A DNA stretch of 34,917 nt from the NCBI GenBank assembly GCA_045577635.1, contig JAZNIS010000016.1:1-34917 (forward strand), in the 5' to 3' direction. Below, in pieces: positions 24,511 to 32,239 of this stretch; positions within the stretch are counted from its first letter, which is position 1; every line of letters begins with the position of its first letter. A model generated the notes under the pieces. The model was not told where the DNA came from. It did not search any database and saw only the letters and a program-made list of their open reading frames with translations. Position numbers and translations under genes: made by a program. The stretch is from UBA6345 sp045577635. Lineage in GTDB: Bacteria; Bacillota; Clostridia; Christensenellales; UBA1242.

Positions 24511-26466
24511 TTATTTAACATTTAAAAATTTTTTAATTCTGTTTGCAACTGCACTAGCATCTAAATTAAATTCTTTTAAAATATCTTTTGGGCTACCACT
24601 TTTACCAAAAGTGTTAACACCAATAACTTCACCATTTTTAATATATTTTAAAAAGCTTAAATCAGAACTTAATTCAAGTGAGAATGTTGCAGCATTATCA
24701 GCTAAAACTTTTTGTTTATAACTAATAGGTTGTTCATCAAAAATTTCCTGGCAAGGCATACTAACAACTCTAACACCCAAACCAACTTCTTGAAGTTCGT
24801 TTGCAACATCTAATGCTAAATTAACTTCACTACCCGTTGCAATTAACACAACATCAAGTTTTTCACCTTCTTCTTTTAAAACATAAGCACCTAATTTTGC
24901 TTTTTCAAAATTTGAACCAACAGGTTCAAGGTCTTGCCTGCTTAAAACTAAACATGAAGGAGCTTTTAAGTTTAAAGCAAGTGAGTAAGCAGCACAAGTT
25001 TCGGTGTAATCAGCCGGACGGAAAACATAAGTGTTTGGTTGACTTCTTAACATAGCAAGTTGTTCAACAGGTTGATGTGTTGGACCATCTTGACCAACAT
25101 TTAATGAATCGTGTGTAAAGATATATAAAACTCTTTGTTTGTTTAATGCTGACATTCTTAATGCAGGTTTAACATAATCAGCAAATGCAAAGAATGTTGA
25201 AACAAATGGAGTTAATCCACCATAACTATAAATACCGTTAGCAATACAACTCATAGCAAGTTCCCTAACACCAAACATAATATTTCTACCTGCTGGAATT
25301 TCGTGGAAATTAGCACTATAAACTTTTGCTTTTGTGCTACTTGCAACATCGGCACAACCACCCAAAATATTTGTGTAGTTATCAGCAATAACATTTAAAA
25401 TTTCACCACTAGCAACTCTGGTTGCACAAATTTTTGGTTCTAAACCAGAAATTAATTTATCAACTTCACTAAAATCGTTGTTTAAGTAAACATTTAAGTT
25501 TTTATAGTCAGCAGGATAGTTCTTTTTATATTCTGCCAATCTGTTTTCAAACTCTTCATAAATAGCATTATATCTTTGTTCTAATGCTCTAAATTCTTCT
25601 TTTGCTTTTTCATTAATTTCAAAAGGTTCACCAACAATGCCAAGTTTTGCTTTTAATTTTAAAGTTTCATCTTCACCAAGTGGTGCACCATGAACTTTAT
25701 TATTTCCTGCCAAACTAGAACCATAACCAATAATTGTTTTAATCATAATAAGTGTTGGTTTGTTGCTTAATTTGGCTTTATTAATTGCTTTTACAATCTT
25801 TTTAACATTGTTACCATCTTTAACTTTTATAACATTAAATCCATAACCTTTAAACACTTGTTCAGTATCTTGTTTAAATGCAACATCGGTTTTTCCATCT
25901 AACGAAATGCTGTTATCATCATATAAAACAATTAATTTATTTAATTTTAAAGTTCCAGCCAAACTTAATGCTTCGTGCGAAGCACCTTCCATTAAACAAC
26001 CATCACCCACTAAACAATAGGTGTAGTTATCAAACAGTTTAAAATCTGGTTTATTAAACATAGCTGCCATATGCTTTTCAGCAATAGCCATACCAACAGC
26101 ATTAGCAACACCCTGACCTAACGGACCTGTTGAAGCATCAATAGCATTATCTTCTTCAGCTTCTGGATGACCAGGACAACGAGAATTTAAAACCCTGAAA
26201 CTTTTTAAATCATCAACCGAAAAGTTAAAACCACAACTATGTAATGTTGCATATAGCAATGCTGAACCATGACCAGCAGACATAACAAACCTATCTCTTA
26301 ACAAATGTTTTTCTGCTTTTGGTGTAACTTTTAAAACTTTTGAATAAGCAGCATATAAAATTGGTGCCGCACCCAAAGCAATTCCTGGGTGTCCACTTTT
26401 TGCTGCATTAATTTCATCCATAGATAAAATTCTTATTGCATTAACACATAAATTATCTGTTTTCAT
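24511..26466 (-). CDS. tkt: Transketolase
   Basis: This 651-residue thiamine-diphosphate enzyme of the non-oxidative pentose phosphate pathway transfers two-carbon ketol units between sugar phosphates. Hallmarks are SGHPG near residue 24, DRFVMSAGHGSALLY (58-72), GPLGQGVANAVGMA, and the ThDP/Mg motif GDG...N (154-185). The C-terminal half has GVRELAMSCIANG, FTHDSLNVGQDGPTHQPVEQLA and a TGSEVNLA segment. It is a single full-length chain rather than the split archaeal type. GGAG precedes ATG 26466, and the gene overlaps the upstream small protein by 14 bp. In anaerobes it supplies ribose-5-phosphate, which fits the neighbouring nucleotide-reduction genes. Confidence 0.97.
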   Translation of the reverse strand: MKTDNLCVNAIRILSMDEINAAKSGHPGIALGAAPILYAAYSKVLKVTPKAEKHLLRDRFVMSAGHGSALLYATLHSCGFNFSVDDLKSFRVLNSRCPGHPEAEEDNAIDASTGPLGQGVANAVGMAIAEKHMAAMFNKPDFKLFDNYTYCLVGDGCLMEGASHEALSLAGTLKLNKLIVLYDDNSISLDGKTDVAFKQDTEQVFKGYGFNVIKVKDGNNVKKIVKAINKAKLSNKPTLIMIKTIIGYGSSLAGNNKVHGAPLGEDETLKLKAKLGIVGEPFEINEKAKEEFRALEQRYNAIYEEFENRLAEYKKNYPADYKNLNVYLNNDFSEVDKLISGLEPKICATRVASGEILNVIADNYTNILGGCADVASSTKAKVYSANFHEIPAGRNIMFGVRELAMSCIANGIYSYGGLTPFVSTFFAFADYVKPALRMSALNKQRVLYIFTHDSLNVGQDGPTHQPVEQLAMLRSQPNTYVFRPADYTETCAAYSLALNLKAPSCLVLSRQDLEPVGSNFEKAKLGAYVLKEEGEKLDVVLIATGSEVNLALDVANELQEVGLGVRVVSMPCQEIFDEQPISYKQKVLADNAATFSLELSSDLSFLKYIKNGEVIGVNTFGKSGSPKDILKEFNLDASAVANRIKKFLNVK

Positions 26467-26956
26467 AATACTCCTCTATTCTACCTAAAACTAATTCAAC
26501 TAAATCATCTTTTGCCGTTTTAATTTCAACCACAACATCGGCAACAGAGCTTAACATATCATTATGTTCCTTAAACATACTGCTCAACAAAACTTCTTCA
26601 CTTTGTGGTAAATTTTCTCGCTTTATAAGTTGATTAAACAACCTTTTTGAAAGTTTTAAATAAACTAATAGCGAACCTTCCTTAACACTAACAACATTTT
26701 CTTCTTGGTTTAAACCCAAATAATCCATTGTAAAAATTGTGTTTTCGTAACTAGCCAATGTTTTAATTTTTTTATACTCTTGTTTTTCAATGTAATCAAG
26801 CCCAACAATTTTACTTGCTTCTGCTAAACTAATAAGGTCAAATTCTAACAGTTCTCTAACATCGGCATAAAACATTTCAAGTGCATCAGCAATGCATTTG
26901 CAAACGGTTTTAGTATAGTTTTGTAGTAAGCCAACCATGCAGATGTTACTAACCAT
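26453..26956 (-). CDS. Degenerate shikimate-kinase-like protein
   Basis: This 167-residue protein follows the layout of shikimate kinase: a first strand and loop (ICMVGLLQNYTKT, about 5-17), a helix with CKCIADALEMFYADVRELLEFD (about 19-40), an E-x-x-Y-K-K-I-K-T-L segment, and VYLKLSKRLFNQLIKRE in place of the usual V-x-L-x-x-x-x-x-x-L-x-x-R. The P-loop is broken: the normal G-x-x-G-x-G-K-(S/T) reads GLLQNYTKT, keeping only the final Lys-Thr. The shikimate-binding GGG motif is also absent. It may be a non-catalytic relative, or the resemblance may be only the fold. It overlaps tkt by 14 bp and shares its promoter. No function is assigned. Confidence 0.5.
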   Translation of the reverse strand: MVSNICMVGLLQNYTKTVCKCIADALEMFYADVRELLEFDLISLAEASKIVGLDYIEKQEYKKIKTLASYENTIFTMDYLGLNQEENVVSVKEGSLLVYLKLSKRLFNQLIKRENLPQSEEVLLSSMFKEHNDMLSSVADVVVEIKTAKDDLVELVLGRIEEYYENR

Positions 26957-27011
26957 TTTTACTCCTTATAATAACTTATGAAAAACCTTATATTGTGGTT
27001 TAATTAATATT

Positions 27012-27040
27012 ATTATATAGTATTTTAATGGTTTTTACAA
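27012..27040 (-). promoter_or_regulatory. Promoter of the small protein-tkt operon
   Basis: Minus-strand TTGTAA (27035-27040), a 17-bp spacer and a perfect TATAAT (27012-27017) lie about 55 bp before ATG 26956. Confidence 0.65.
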
Positions 27041-27078
27041 ATTTTATTAATAAAAAACGATTTAGTTGTAAACAAAAA

Positions 27079-27103
27079 ATAAAGCCCATTAACAGGGCTT
27101 TAT
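27079..27103 (-). terminator. Terminator of nrdG
   Basis: The stem ATAAAGCCC/GGGCTTTAT with a 7-nt loop has a T-run on the minus strand. It overlaps the nrdG stop codon (27100-27102). Confidence 0.85.
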
Positions 27104-27777
27104 ATGTTTCTAACAATAAAATTTTCAACTTTATCACTAAGTTTATCTTTTAACATATTTAACTCACTTGGCAAATGTGGTTTTAAAATTTCTTTAACAA
27201 TATGTTCTGGTTTTTTATATTGTTGCAAAGCATAGTTTTTAACAGGGCCTAATTCAAGAACAATTTGTTCAATATCCTGACAAGTTAAATTAGGTGCAAA
27301 AGTTGTTCTAAACTCATAATCAACACCACAAGTTTTAATATATTCTATGCATTGTTTAACAGTTTCAATGCTAGGCACTGTTGTAATAATGCTATATTTA
27401 TATAATGGTGCTTTTACATCCATAGCAATATAATCTAGCAAATTATTTTCAACTAAATCTTTAAGCACAGCAAAATTTGTTCCGTTAGTGTCTAATTTAA
27501 CCTTATAACCCATTTGTTTAATTTTAGTAATAAATTCCTTCAAATCTGGTTGTAGTGTTGGTTCACCACCTGTAACAACAACACCATCTAAAAAGTTTTT
27601 TCTTTCGGTAAGCAAATTAAAAACATACTCTTCGGAAATAACACCTTTTGTGTCGTTTATTATTTCGTGATTGTGACAATACCAGCAATTCATATTGCAA
27701 CCAGCAGTGAAAACAACACAAGCAATATTTTTAGGATAGTCAACAAACGAATTTTTAATTAAGCCACTAATTTCCAT
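27100..27777 (-). CDS. nrdG: Anaerobic ribonucleotide reductase-activating protein NrdG
   Basis: This 225-residue radical-SAM activase uses S-adenosylmethionine and a [4Fe-4S] cluster to make the glycyl radical on NrdD. The cluster motif CxxxCxxC is C27-NMN-C31-WY-C34. GGEPTLQPDL supplies the SAM-binding GGE. The FVDYPKNIACVVFTAGCN start is typical of this NrdG type, which is longer than the roughly 155-residue enterobacterial form. AGGAG lies 5 nt before ATG 27777. It follows nrdD by 53 bp across a hairpin terminator, so its level may be lower than that of nrdD. A pyruvate-formate-lyase activase is the other possibility, but the nrdD neighbour decides. Confidence 0.93.
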   Translation of the reverse strand: MEISGLIKNSFVDYPKNIACVVFTAGCNMNCWYCHNHEIINDTKGVISEEYVFNLLTERKNFLDGVVVTGGEPTLQPDLKEFITKIKQMGYKVKLDTNGTNFAVLKDLVENNLLDYIAMDVKAPLYKYSIITTVPSIETVKQCIEYIKTCGVDYEFRTTFAPNLTCQDIEQIVLELGPVKNYALQQYKKPEHIVKEILKPHLPSELNMLKDKLSDKVENFIVRNI

Positions 27778-27801
27778 AATTTCTCCTAGCAGTTTTATTT
27801 T

Positions 27802-27828
27802 AAAAAGCCCCTTAATTAGGGGCTTTTT
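27802..27828 (-). terminator. Hairpin terminator between nrdD and nrdG
   Basis: The 10-bp perfect stem AAAAAGCCCC/GGGGCTTTTT with a 7-nt loop and a T-run lies directly after the nrdD stop. nrdG downstream has no obvious separate promoter in the 53-bp gap. Partial read-through is likely and would lower activase relative to reductase. Confidence 0.8.
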
Positions 27829-27830
27829 AT

Positions 27831-29942
27831 TTATGCTTTAACTTCTTTTTTAACTTGTTCTGGACGAATAATATATTTTTTACGATTCATATATTCTTCA
27901 TGTTTTCCATCGTTAAACGAATCAATACATCTTAAATATCCTACAACCCTACTCCAAACTTCGGTTTTAGCATTACATTCAGGACAAGTAAAATGTTCAC
28001 CTGCAATATAACCATGAGTTGGACAAACACTAAATGTTGGTGTAAGTGAAATATAAGGCATTTTAGAAGTTGTAAATATTTTTCTAATTAAAGCTTTTGC
28101 AGTTTCCCTATCTTCAATTTTTTCACCTAAATAGAAGTGTAAAACTGTTCCACCTGTAAATAGTGATTGAATTTCATCTTGAAGTTCAACAGTTTTAAAA
28201 ATGTCATCAGTAAATTCAACAGGAAGTTGTGCACTGTTTGTGTAAATAGGATGAGCAGCAGAACCTGCAGTAATAATATCTGGGAATCTCTTTTTATCCA
28301 TTTTAGCAAATCTGGTTGCAGTACCTTCAGCAGGGGTTGCTTCTAGGTTATAAATGTTACCTGTTTCTTCTTGATAATCTTGAAGTTTTGCTCTCATATG
28401 ATGCATAATTTCAATAGCAAATTCTTGACCTTCTTTTGTTGTAAGGTCTTTACCCATAAAGTTTAACAAGCATTCGTTCATACCGTTAATACCAATGGTG
28501 TTAAAGTGGTTGCTCCAATAGCCACCTGTTCTTTGTTTAACACTTTTTAAGTAGAAACAAGCATAAGGATACAATCCACGGTCGCTTTGTTGTTCAACAA
28601 CTTTTCTCTTAATTTCTAAACTTGTTTTTGCAATATCGCAAAGTTTATCAAGTTCTTCAAAGAATTCTTCTTTTGTGCTGGTTAAATAACCTAATCTTGG
28701 TAAGTTAATAGTTACAACACCAATACTACCTGTTAATGGGTTAGAACCAAATAATCCGCCACCTCTTTTACGAAGTTCTCTAACATCTAATCTTAAACGG
28801 CAGCACATACTAACAGCATCTTCTGGGCTTAAATCAGAGTTAATGTAGTTTGCAAAATAAGGAGTACCATATTTGCAAGTCATATCCATAATAGAGTTAA
28901 CAACTTCACTATCCCATTCAAATTCACTTGTAACATTAATTGTTGGAACAGGGAATGTAAATACCCTACCATTTGCATCACCTTGTGTCATAACTTCGCA
29001 GAATGCTTTGTTAATCATATCCATTTCTGCTTGATAATCACCATAAGTTGTTTCTAGATATTCGCCACCAATAATTACAGGTTGATCTTTTAATGTTCTA
29101 GGAACTTTAATATCTAATGTAATGTTACTAAATGGGCATTGGAAACCAACTCTTGTAGGAACATTTAGGTTAAATAAAAATTCTTGCATACATTGTTTAA
29201 CTTGTTCATATGTTAAGCCATCGTGTCTAACAAAAGGAGCACAATATGTATCAAAACTGCTCCATGCTTGAGCACCAGCAGTTTCACCACTAGTTGTAAA
29301 TGTAGCATTAACAATAATACCTAAAAAGCTACGAAGATGTTTAGGTGGTTTAGAAGCAACTTTACCAGGGCAACCTTGGAAACCTTCGGTTAATAATTGA
29401 CGAAGATCCCAACCTGCACAATATGCACCAAAGAAACCTAAATCATGTAAATGTAAAGCACCACTTTTATGTGCTTCGGCAACTTCTGATGGGTAAACTT
29501 CATTTAACCAATAGTGTTTTGTAAAGCTTTCTCTAACATAGTTATTTAAACCTGCAACAGAATAAGAAGTGTTAGCATTTTCTTTAATCAACCAATCTTC
29601 GTCGTTTAAATATTTGTTAAACATACTAATAGTTGCACCAATTAAAGCATTATCTTGTCTTGCTGCATTTCTTTTTTCTCTATATAAAATATAAGCTTTT
29701 GCGGTTTGTGCATGTCTGTTTTCAATTAGCACTTTTTCAACCACATTTTGAATATCTTCAACGGTAGGAATTTTTCCATCATATTTTTCGTTGATGATAG
29801 CCACAACTTCGGCTGCTAATTCATTTGCTTTTGATTCGTCCTCGCCACCACATGCCTTTGCTGCTTTAAATATTGCTTGTGCAATTTTATCTGCATCAAA
29901 GTTTTGTTTATCGCCATTTCGCTTATATACTTGTTTTACCAT
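27831..29942 (-). CDS. nrdD: Anaerobic (class III) ribonucleoside-triphosphate reductase NrdD
   Basis: This 703-residue glycyl-radical enzyme reduces ribonucleoside triphosphates to deoxy forms without oxygen. An N-terminal ATP-cone (about 1-90, KRNGDKQNFDADKIAQAIFKA) gives allosteric control. The large barrel includes CAGWDLRQLL, FQCPFSNITLD and a GGGLFG segment. The C-terminus has paired zinc cysteines (CPTHG...CPECN) and the radical site RVVGYLRC, with Gly668 as the radical carrier. GGAGG lies before ATG 29942. Its promoter carries two NrdR boxes 32 bp apart, so repression by NrdR when dNTPs are abundant is expected. Confidence 0.97.
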   Translation of the reverse strand: MVKQVYKRNGDKQNFDADKIAQAIFKAAKACGGEDESKANELAAEVVAIINEKYDGKIPTVEDIQNVVEKVLIENRHAQTAKAYILYREKRNAARQDNALIGATISMFNKYLNDEDWLIKENANTSYSVAGLNNYVRESFTKHYWLNEVYPSEVAEAHKSGALHLHDLGFFGAYCAGWDLRQLLTEGFQGCPGKVASKPPKHLRSFLGIIVNATFTTSGETAGAQAWSSFDTYCAPFVRHDGLTYEQVKQCMQEFLFNLNVPTRVGFQCPFSNITLDIKVPRTLKDQPVIIGGEYLETTYGDYQAEMDMINKAFCEVMTQGDANGRVFTFPVPTINVTSEFEWDSEVVNSIMDMTCKYGTPYFANYINSDLSPEDAVSMCCRLRLDVRELRKRGGGLFGSNPLTGSIGVVTINLPRLGYLTSTKEEFFEELDKLCDIAKTSLEIKRKVVEQQSDRGLYPYACFYLKSVKQRTGGYWSNHFNTIGINGMNECLLNFMGKDLTTKEGQEFAIEIMHHMRAKLQDYQEETGNIYNLEATPAEGTATRFAKMDKKRFPDIITAGSAAHPIYTNSAQLPVEFTDDIFKTVELQDEIQSLFTGGTVLHFYLGEKIEDRETAKALIRKIFTTSKMPYISLTPTFSVCPTHGYIAGEHFTCPECNAKTEVWSRVVGYLRCIDSFNDGKHEEYMNRKKYIIRPEQVKKEVKA

Positions 29943-30004
29943 TTTTTATTCCTCCAATAATCTAGAACGACTTATTTTGTTCGTTTCATCGTGTCGTTAC
30001 AAAA

Positions 30005-30033
30005 ACTTTAACACACACAAGATATTGTGTCAA
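30005..30033 (-). promoter_or_regulatory. nrdD promoter
   Basis: On the minus strand a perfect TTGACA (30028-30033) is followed by a 17-bp spacer and TAAAGT (30005-30010), with an extended-10 TGt. NrdR box 1 covers the -35 element and most of the spacer. The leader to ATG 29942 is about 55 nt. Confidence 0.7.
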
Positions 30034-30062
30034 AGAAAAAAATCAAATACTATATATGGTTG
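30015..30062. promoter_or_regulatory. Tandem NrdR operator
   Basis: Box 1 (30015-30030, ACACAAGATATTGTGT) matches the NrdR consensus acaCwAtATaTwGtgt at 15 of 16 positions. Box 2 (30047-30062, ATACTATATATGGTTG) matches about 12 of 16, including the central CTATATAT core. The two are exactly 32 bp apart, about three helical turns, as in characterised NrdR operators. They overlap the nrdD promoter. Confidence 0.82.
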
Positions 30063-30103
30063 TTTGTTTTTAGGCACAATATACAAACCTTAAAAAAAAT
30101 TAA

Positions 30104-30133
30104 AAAAAATGCAATTTTTTTGTTGCATTTTTT
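30104..30133 (-). terminator. Terminator of the ComEC-like gene
   Basis: The stem AAAAAATGCAA/TTGCATTTTTT has a loop of about 8 nt. A long T-run follows on the minus strand, 35 bp after the stop at 30169. Confidence 0.7.
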
Positions 30134-30168
30134 AATAGTGTTATTTTCATAACTTTAATGTTATATTT

Positions 30169-31272
30169 TTATAATTTTGCAGTTTTCCCTACTTTTAGCC
30201 ACTTTACTACAATTATTAATATTGCAATAATTGTAACAGTAGCAATAATTAAAAGTACAAGCACCCACCAACTTATAAATAAATAATCAAAAACCGATTG
30301 TATGGTTGTGTGTTTTAAGTTGTTCTCACCATTAACATAAAACAAAATGTTGCCCATAGTTGCAGTTTGTAAAGTTTTTATTGTTGTGTTTTTGTTAAAA
30401 TTATAACTAGATATTGTGTTTAACACTTCACTACTAGGGTGATTATATACATTATTAGTTCCAACCGATATAACTGCATAACTTGGTGTTGTAATTTCTA
30501 AAAAGTTTGCACTAGTTGAATCTGCTCCACCATGATGAGCAATTTTTAAAACATCAACATCTAATAAATCTAAATTATTATTGTTTATAATTTCTGTTTC
30601 GTTTGTTTTATCTGCATCACCTGTAAACATAAATTTTTTACCATACTTTTCAACAGTTACAACTGCCGAATAGTTATTACCACTTGAATAATAATTTTTT
30701 ACAGGTGCTAATATGTTCACTTCTGCATCATCTAAACCAAAACATATGCCCATTTCAGCATATTTTACAGTTGTAACATTTTTATTTTGCAAACTATTTA
30801 GTTTTGAAATAATTTTAGCATAACCATTTGAGTTGTCATATAAAACTTTTTCTCCAACACTTTCTAAACCTTCAACAAAAATTTTAGGTCTAAAAAAGGT
30901 TTCAACTTTATAGTTGTTTAAAATTGCTAACATATTTCCACTATGGTCCATATCTGAATGAGTTAGAACAACATAATTAAAAGTTTTACTATTTACATCT
31001 CTAAAAAACACATTATCAATATAGGTTAACAACTGTTTTTCACTAGAATTAGGACCCGAATCAATAAGCATTGTTTTATTATTATTTTTAATTAAAATTG
31101 CATCACCTTGCCCAACATCCACAAAATGAACTTCCAAAGCAGATTTTGAAATATCGTTTAAGTTTGGTTTTAGTTTTAACCAATTTTCAAAACTAGAACC
31201 AAAAAACAAACTAATTAGCATAACTATTACAAATATAATGTATGCCAAAATAAATTTTAGTTTAATTTTCAT
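30169..31272 (-). CDS. Membrane-tethered ComEC-type metallo-beta-lactamase-fold protein
   Basis: This 367-residue protein resembles the C-terminal nuclease-like domain of ComEC/Rec2. An N-terminal membrane segment (about 7-27) is followed by FVDVGQGDAILI (50-61), DSGPN, the metal motif HSDMDH at 105-110, TGDAD, and HHGGADSTSANFLEI. A second membrane segment (about 330-355) ends the protein. The large multi-membrane competence channel of true ComEC is missing, so this is a stand-alone form. If the first helix is a signal anchor, the catalytic domain faces outside between two anchors. Related proteins act on nucleic acids or phosphoesters, but no substrate can be assigned. It starts 5 bp after the patatin-like gene with no clear ribosome site, suggesting translational coupling. 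Confidence 0.82.
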   Translation of the reverse strand: MKIKLKFILAYIIFVIVMLISLFFGSSFENWLKLKPNLNDISKSALEVHFVDVGQGDAILIKNNNKTMLIDSGPNSSEKQLLTYIDNVFFRDVNSKTFNYVVLTHSDMDHSGNMLAILNNYKVETFFRPKIFVEGLESVGEKVLYDNSNGYAKIISKLNSLQNKNVTTVKYAEMGICFGLDDAEVNILAPVKNYYSSGNNYSAVVTVEKYGKKFMFTGDADKTNETEIINNNNLDLLDVDVLKIAHHGGADSTSANFLEITTPSYAVISVGTNNVYNHPSSEVLNTISSYNFNKNTTIKTLQTATMGNILFYVNGENNLKHTTIQSVFDYLFISWWVLVLLIIATVTIIAILIIVVKWLKVGKTAKL

Positions 31273-31277
31273 AAGTT

Positions 31278-32117
31278 TTAAATTATGTGTTTATTAATTT
31301 TAAATTTCTTTTCCTTTTTGTTTTTTACTTTACCACTTAATAATTCTTTAATTTTTTCCATTTGAAAAATTGTTGCATTATACCCTTCAACAATCATCTC
31401 ATCTATTTCATTTAATTTTGTAGATTTAAACCTTTTTAAATCAGGTTGAATTATTAAATCGGAATTCATATACCCTTTTAAACTATTACTTTTCATCATT
31501 ATTCTAATACTAGCCATTAAAGTATCAATAAATTTATCACTATCAGTACCATATCCCCTTGTGCTATTAACATCAACAGCTATAACAACATCGGCATCAA
31601 ACACTAGTTTGGGAACATTACTTGGAATGTTGTTAGAAAGTCCGCCATCATACAAAACATAATCATTATAATTAACGGGCATAAACACACCAGGAACGGC
31701 ACAGCTGCCAGCAACTGCCTTTGCTAAATTACCACTTGTAAAATGAATTTCCTGACCACTTTTAACATCAACAGAAACAGCACAAAAGGGCTTACTTAAT
31801 TCTTCTATGTTAATATCACCTAAAAATTTAGTAACAATGTTTTCAATGCCATCTGTTTTTGAAGGCATTAACGGAATAAAACTTGTTCTAATATCTTTTT
31901 CTTTAATTGTTTTAGCAAACTCTTCCATTTTAGCTGCCGAATATCCAGCAGAATAAAAAGCTCCTATTAAACTACCAACACTAGTTCCAACAACACAATC
32001 AAAATTAATATTGTGTTCTTCAAAAGCTTTAATAACTCCTATATGTGCAAGTCCCCTACTAGCACCACCACCTAAAACCAATGCAACCTTTTTAGGTTTT
32101 TTACTAAAAATGTTCAA
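31278..32117 (-). CDS. Patatin-like phospholipase (RssA-type)
   Basis: This 279-residue cytoplasmic patatin-fold lipid acyl hydrolase has the oxyanion motif G16-GGASR-G22, nucleophile elbow G44-T-S46-V-G48 and catalytic Asp in D157-G-G. The Ser-Asp dyad is intact. Such proteins hydrolyse acyl esters of phospholipids; the bacterial RssA/YlbK group has no settled substrate. The C-terminus is strongly basic (KVKNKKEKKFKINKH), which could aid membrane contact. Translation starts at a TTG (32115-32117) behind a good AAGGAG 8 nt away. It is the first gene of a two-gene unit with the ComEC-like gene. Confidence 0.9.
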   Translation of the reverse strand: MNIFSKKPKKVALVLGGGASRGLAHIGVIKAFEEHNINFDCVVGTSVGSLIGAFYSAGYSAAKMEEFAKTIKEKDIRTSFIPLMPSKTDGIENIVTKFLGDINIEELSKPFCAVSVDVKSGQEIHFTSGNLAKAVAGSCAVPGVFMPVNYNDYVLYDGGLSNNIPSNVPKLVFDADVVIAVDVNSTRGYGTDSDKFIDTLMASIRIMMKSNSLKGYMNSDLIIQPDLKRFKSTKLNEIDEMIVEGYNATIFQMEKIKELLSGKVKNKKEKKFKINKHII

Positions 32118-32203
32118 AGTAACAACTCCTTAAATAATATATTATTAGTATTCTATCAAACTTTAACCATTATTAAAAGTAAATATAATACAACCAAACA
32201 AAC

Positions 32204-32234
32204 AAAAAAAACACCAACAGTTAAGTTGGTGTTT
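32204..32234 (-). terminator. Terminator of the coiled-coil gene
   Basis: The 10-bp perfect stem AAACACCAAC/GTTGGTGTTT with a 6-nt loop and a minus-strand T-run lies 5 bp after the stop at 32240. Confidence 0.9.
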
Positions 32235-32239
32235 AATTT

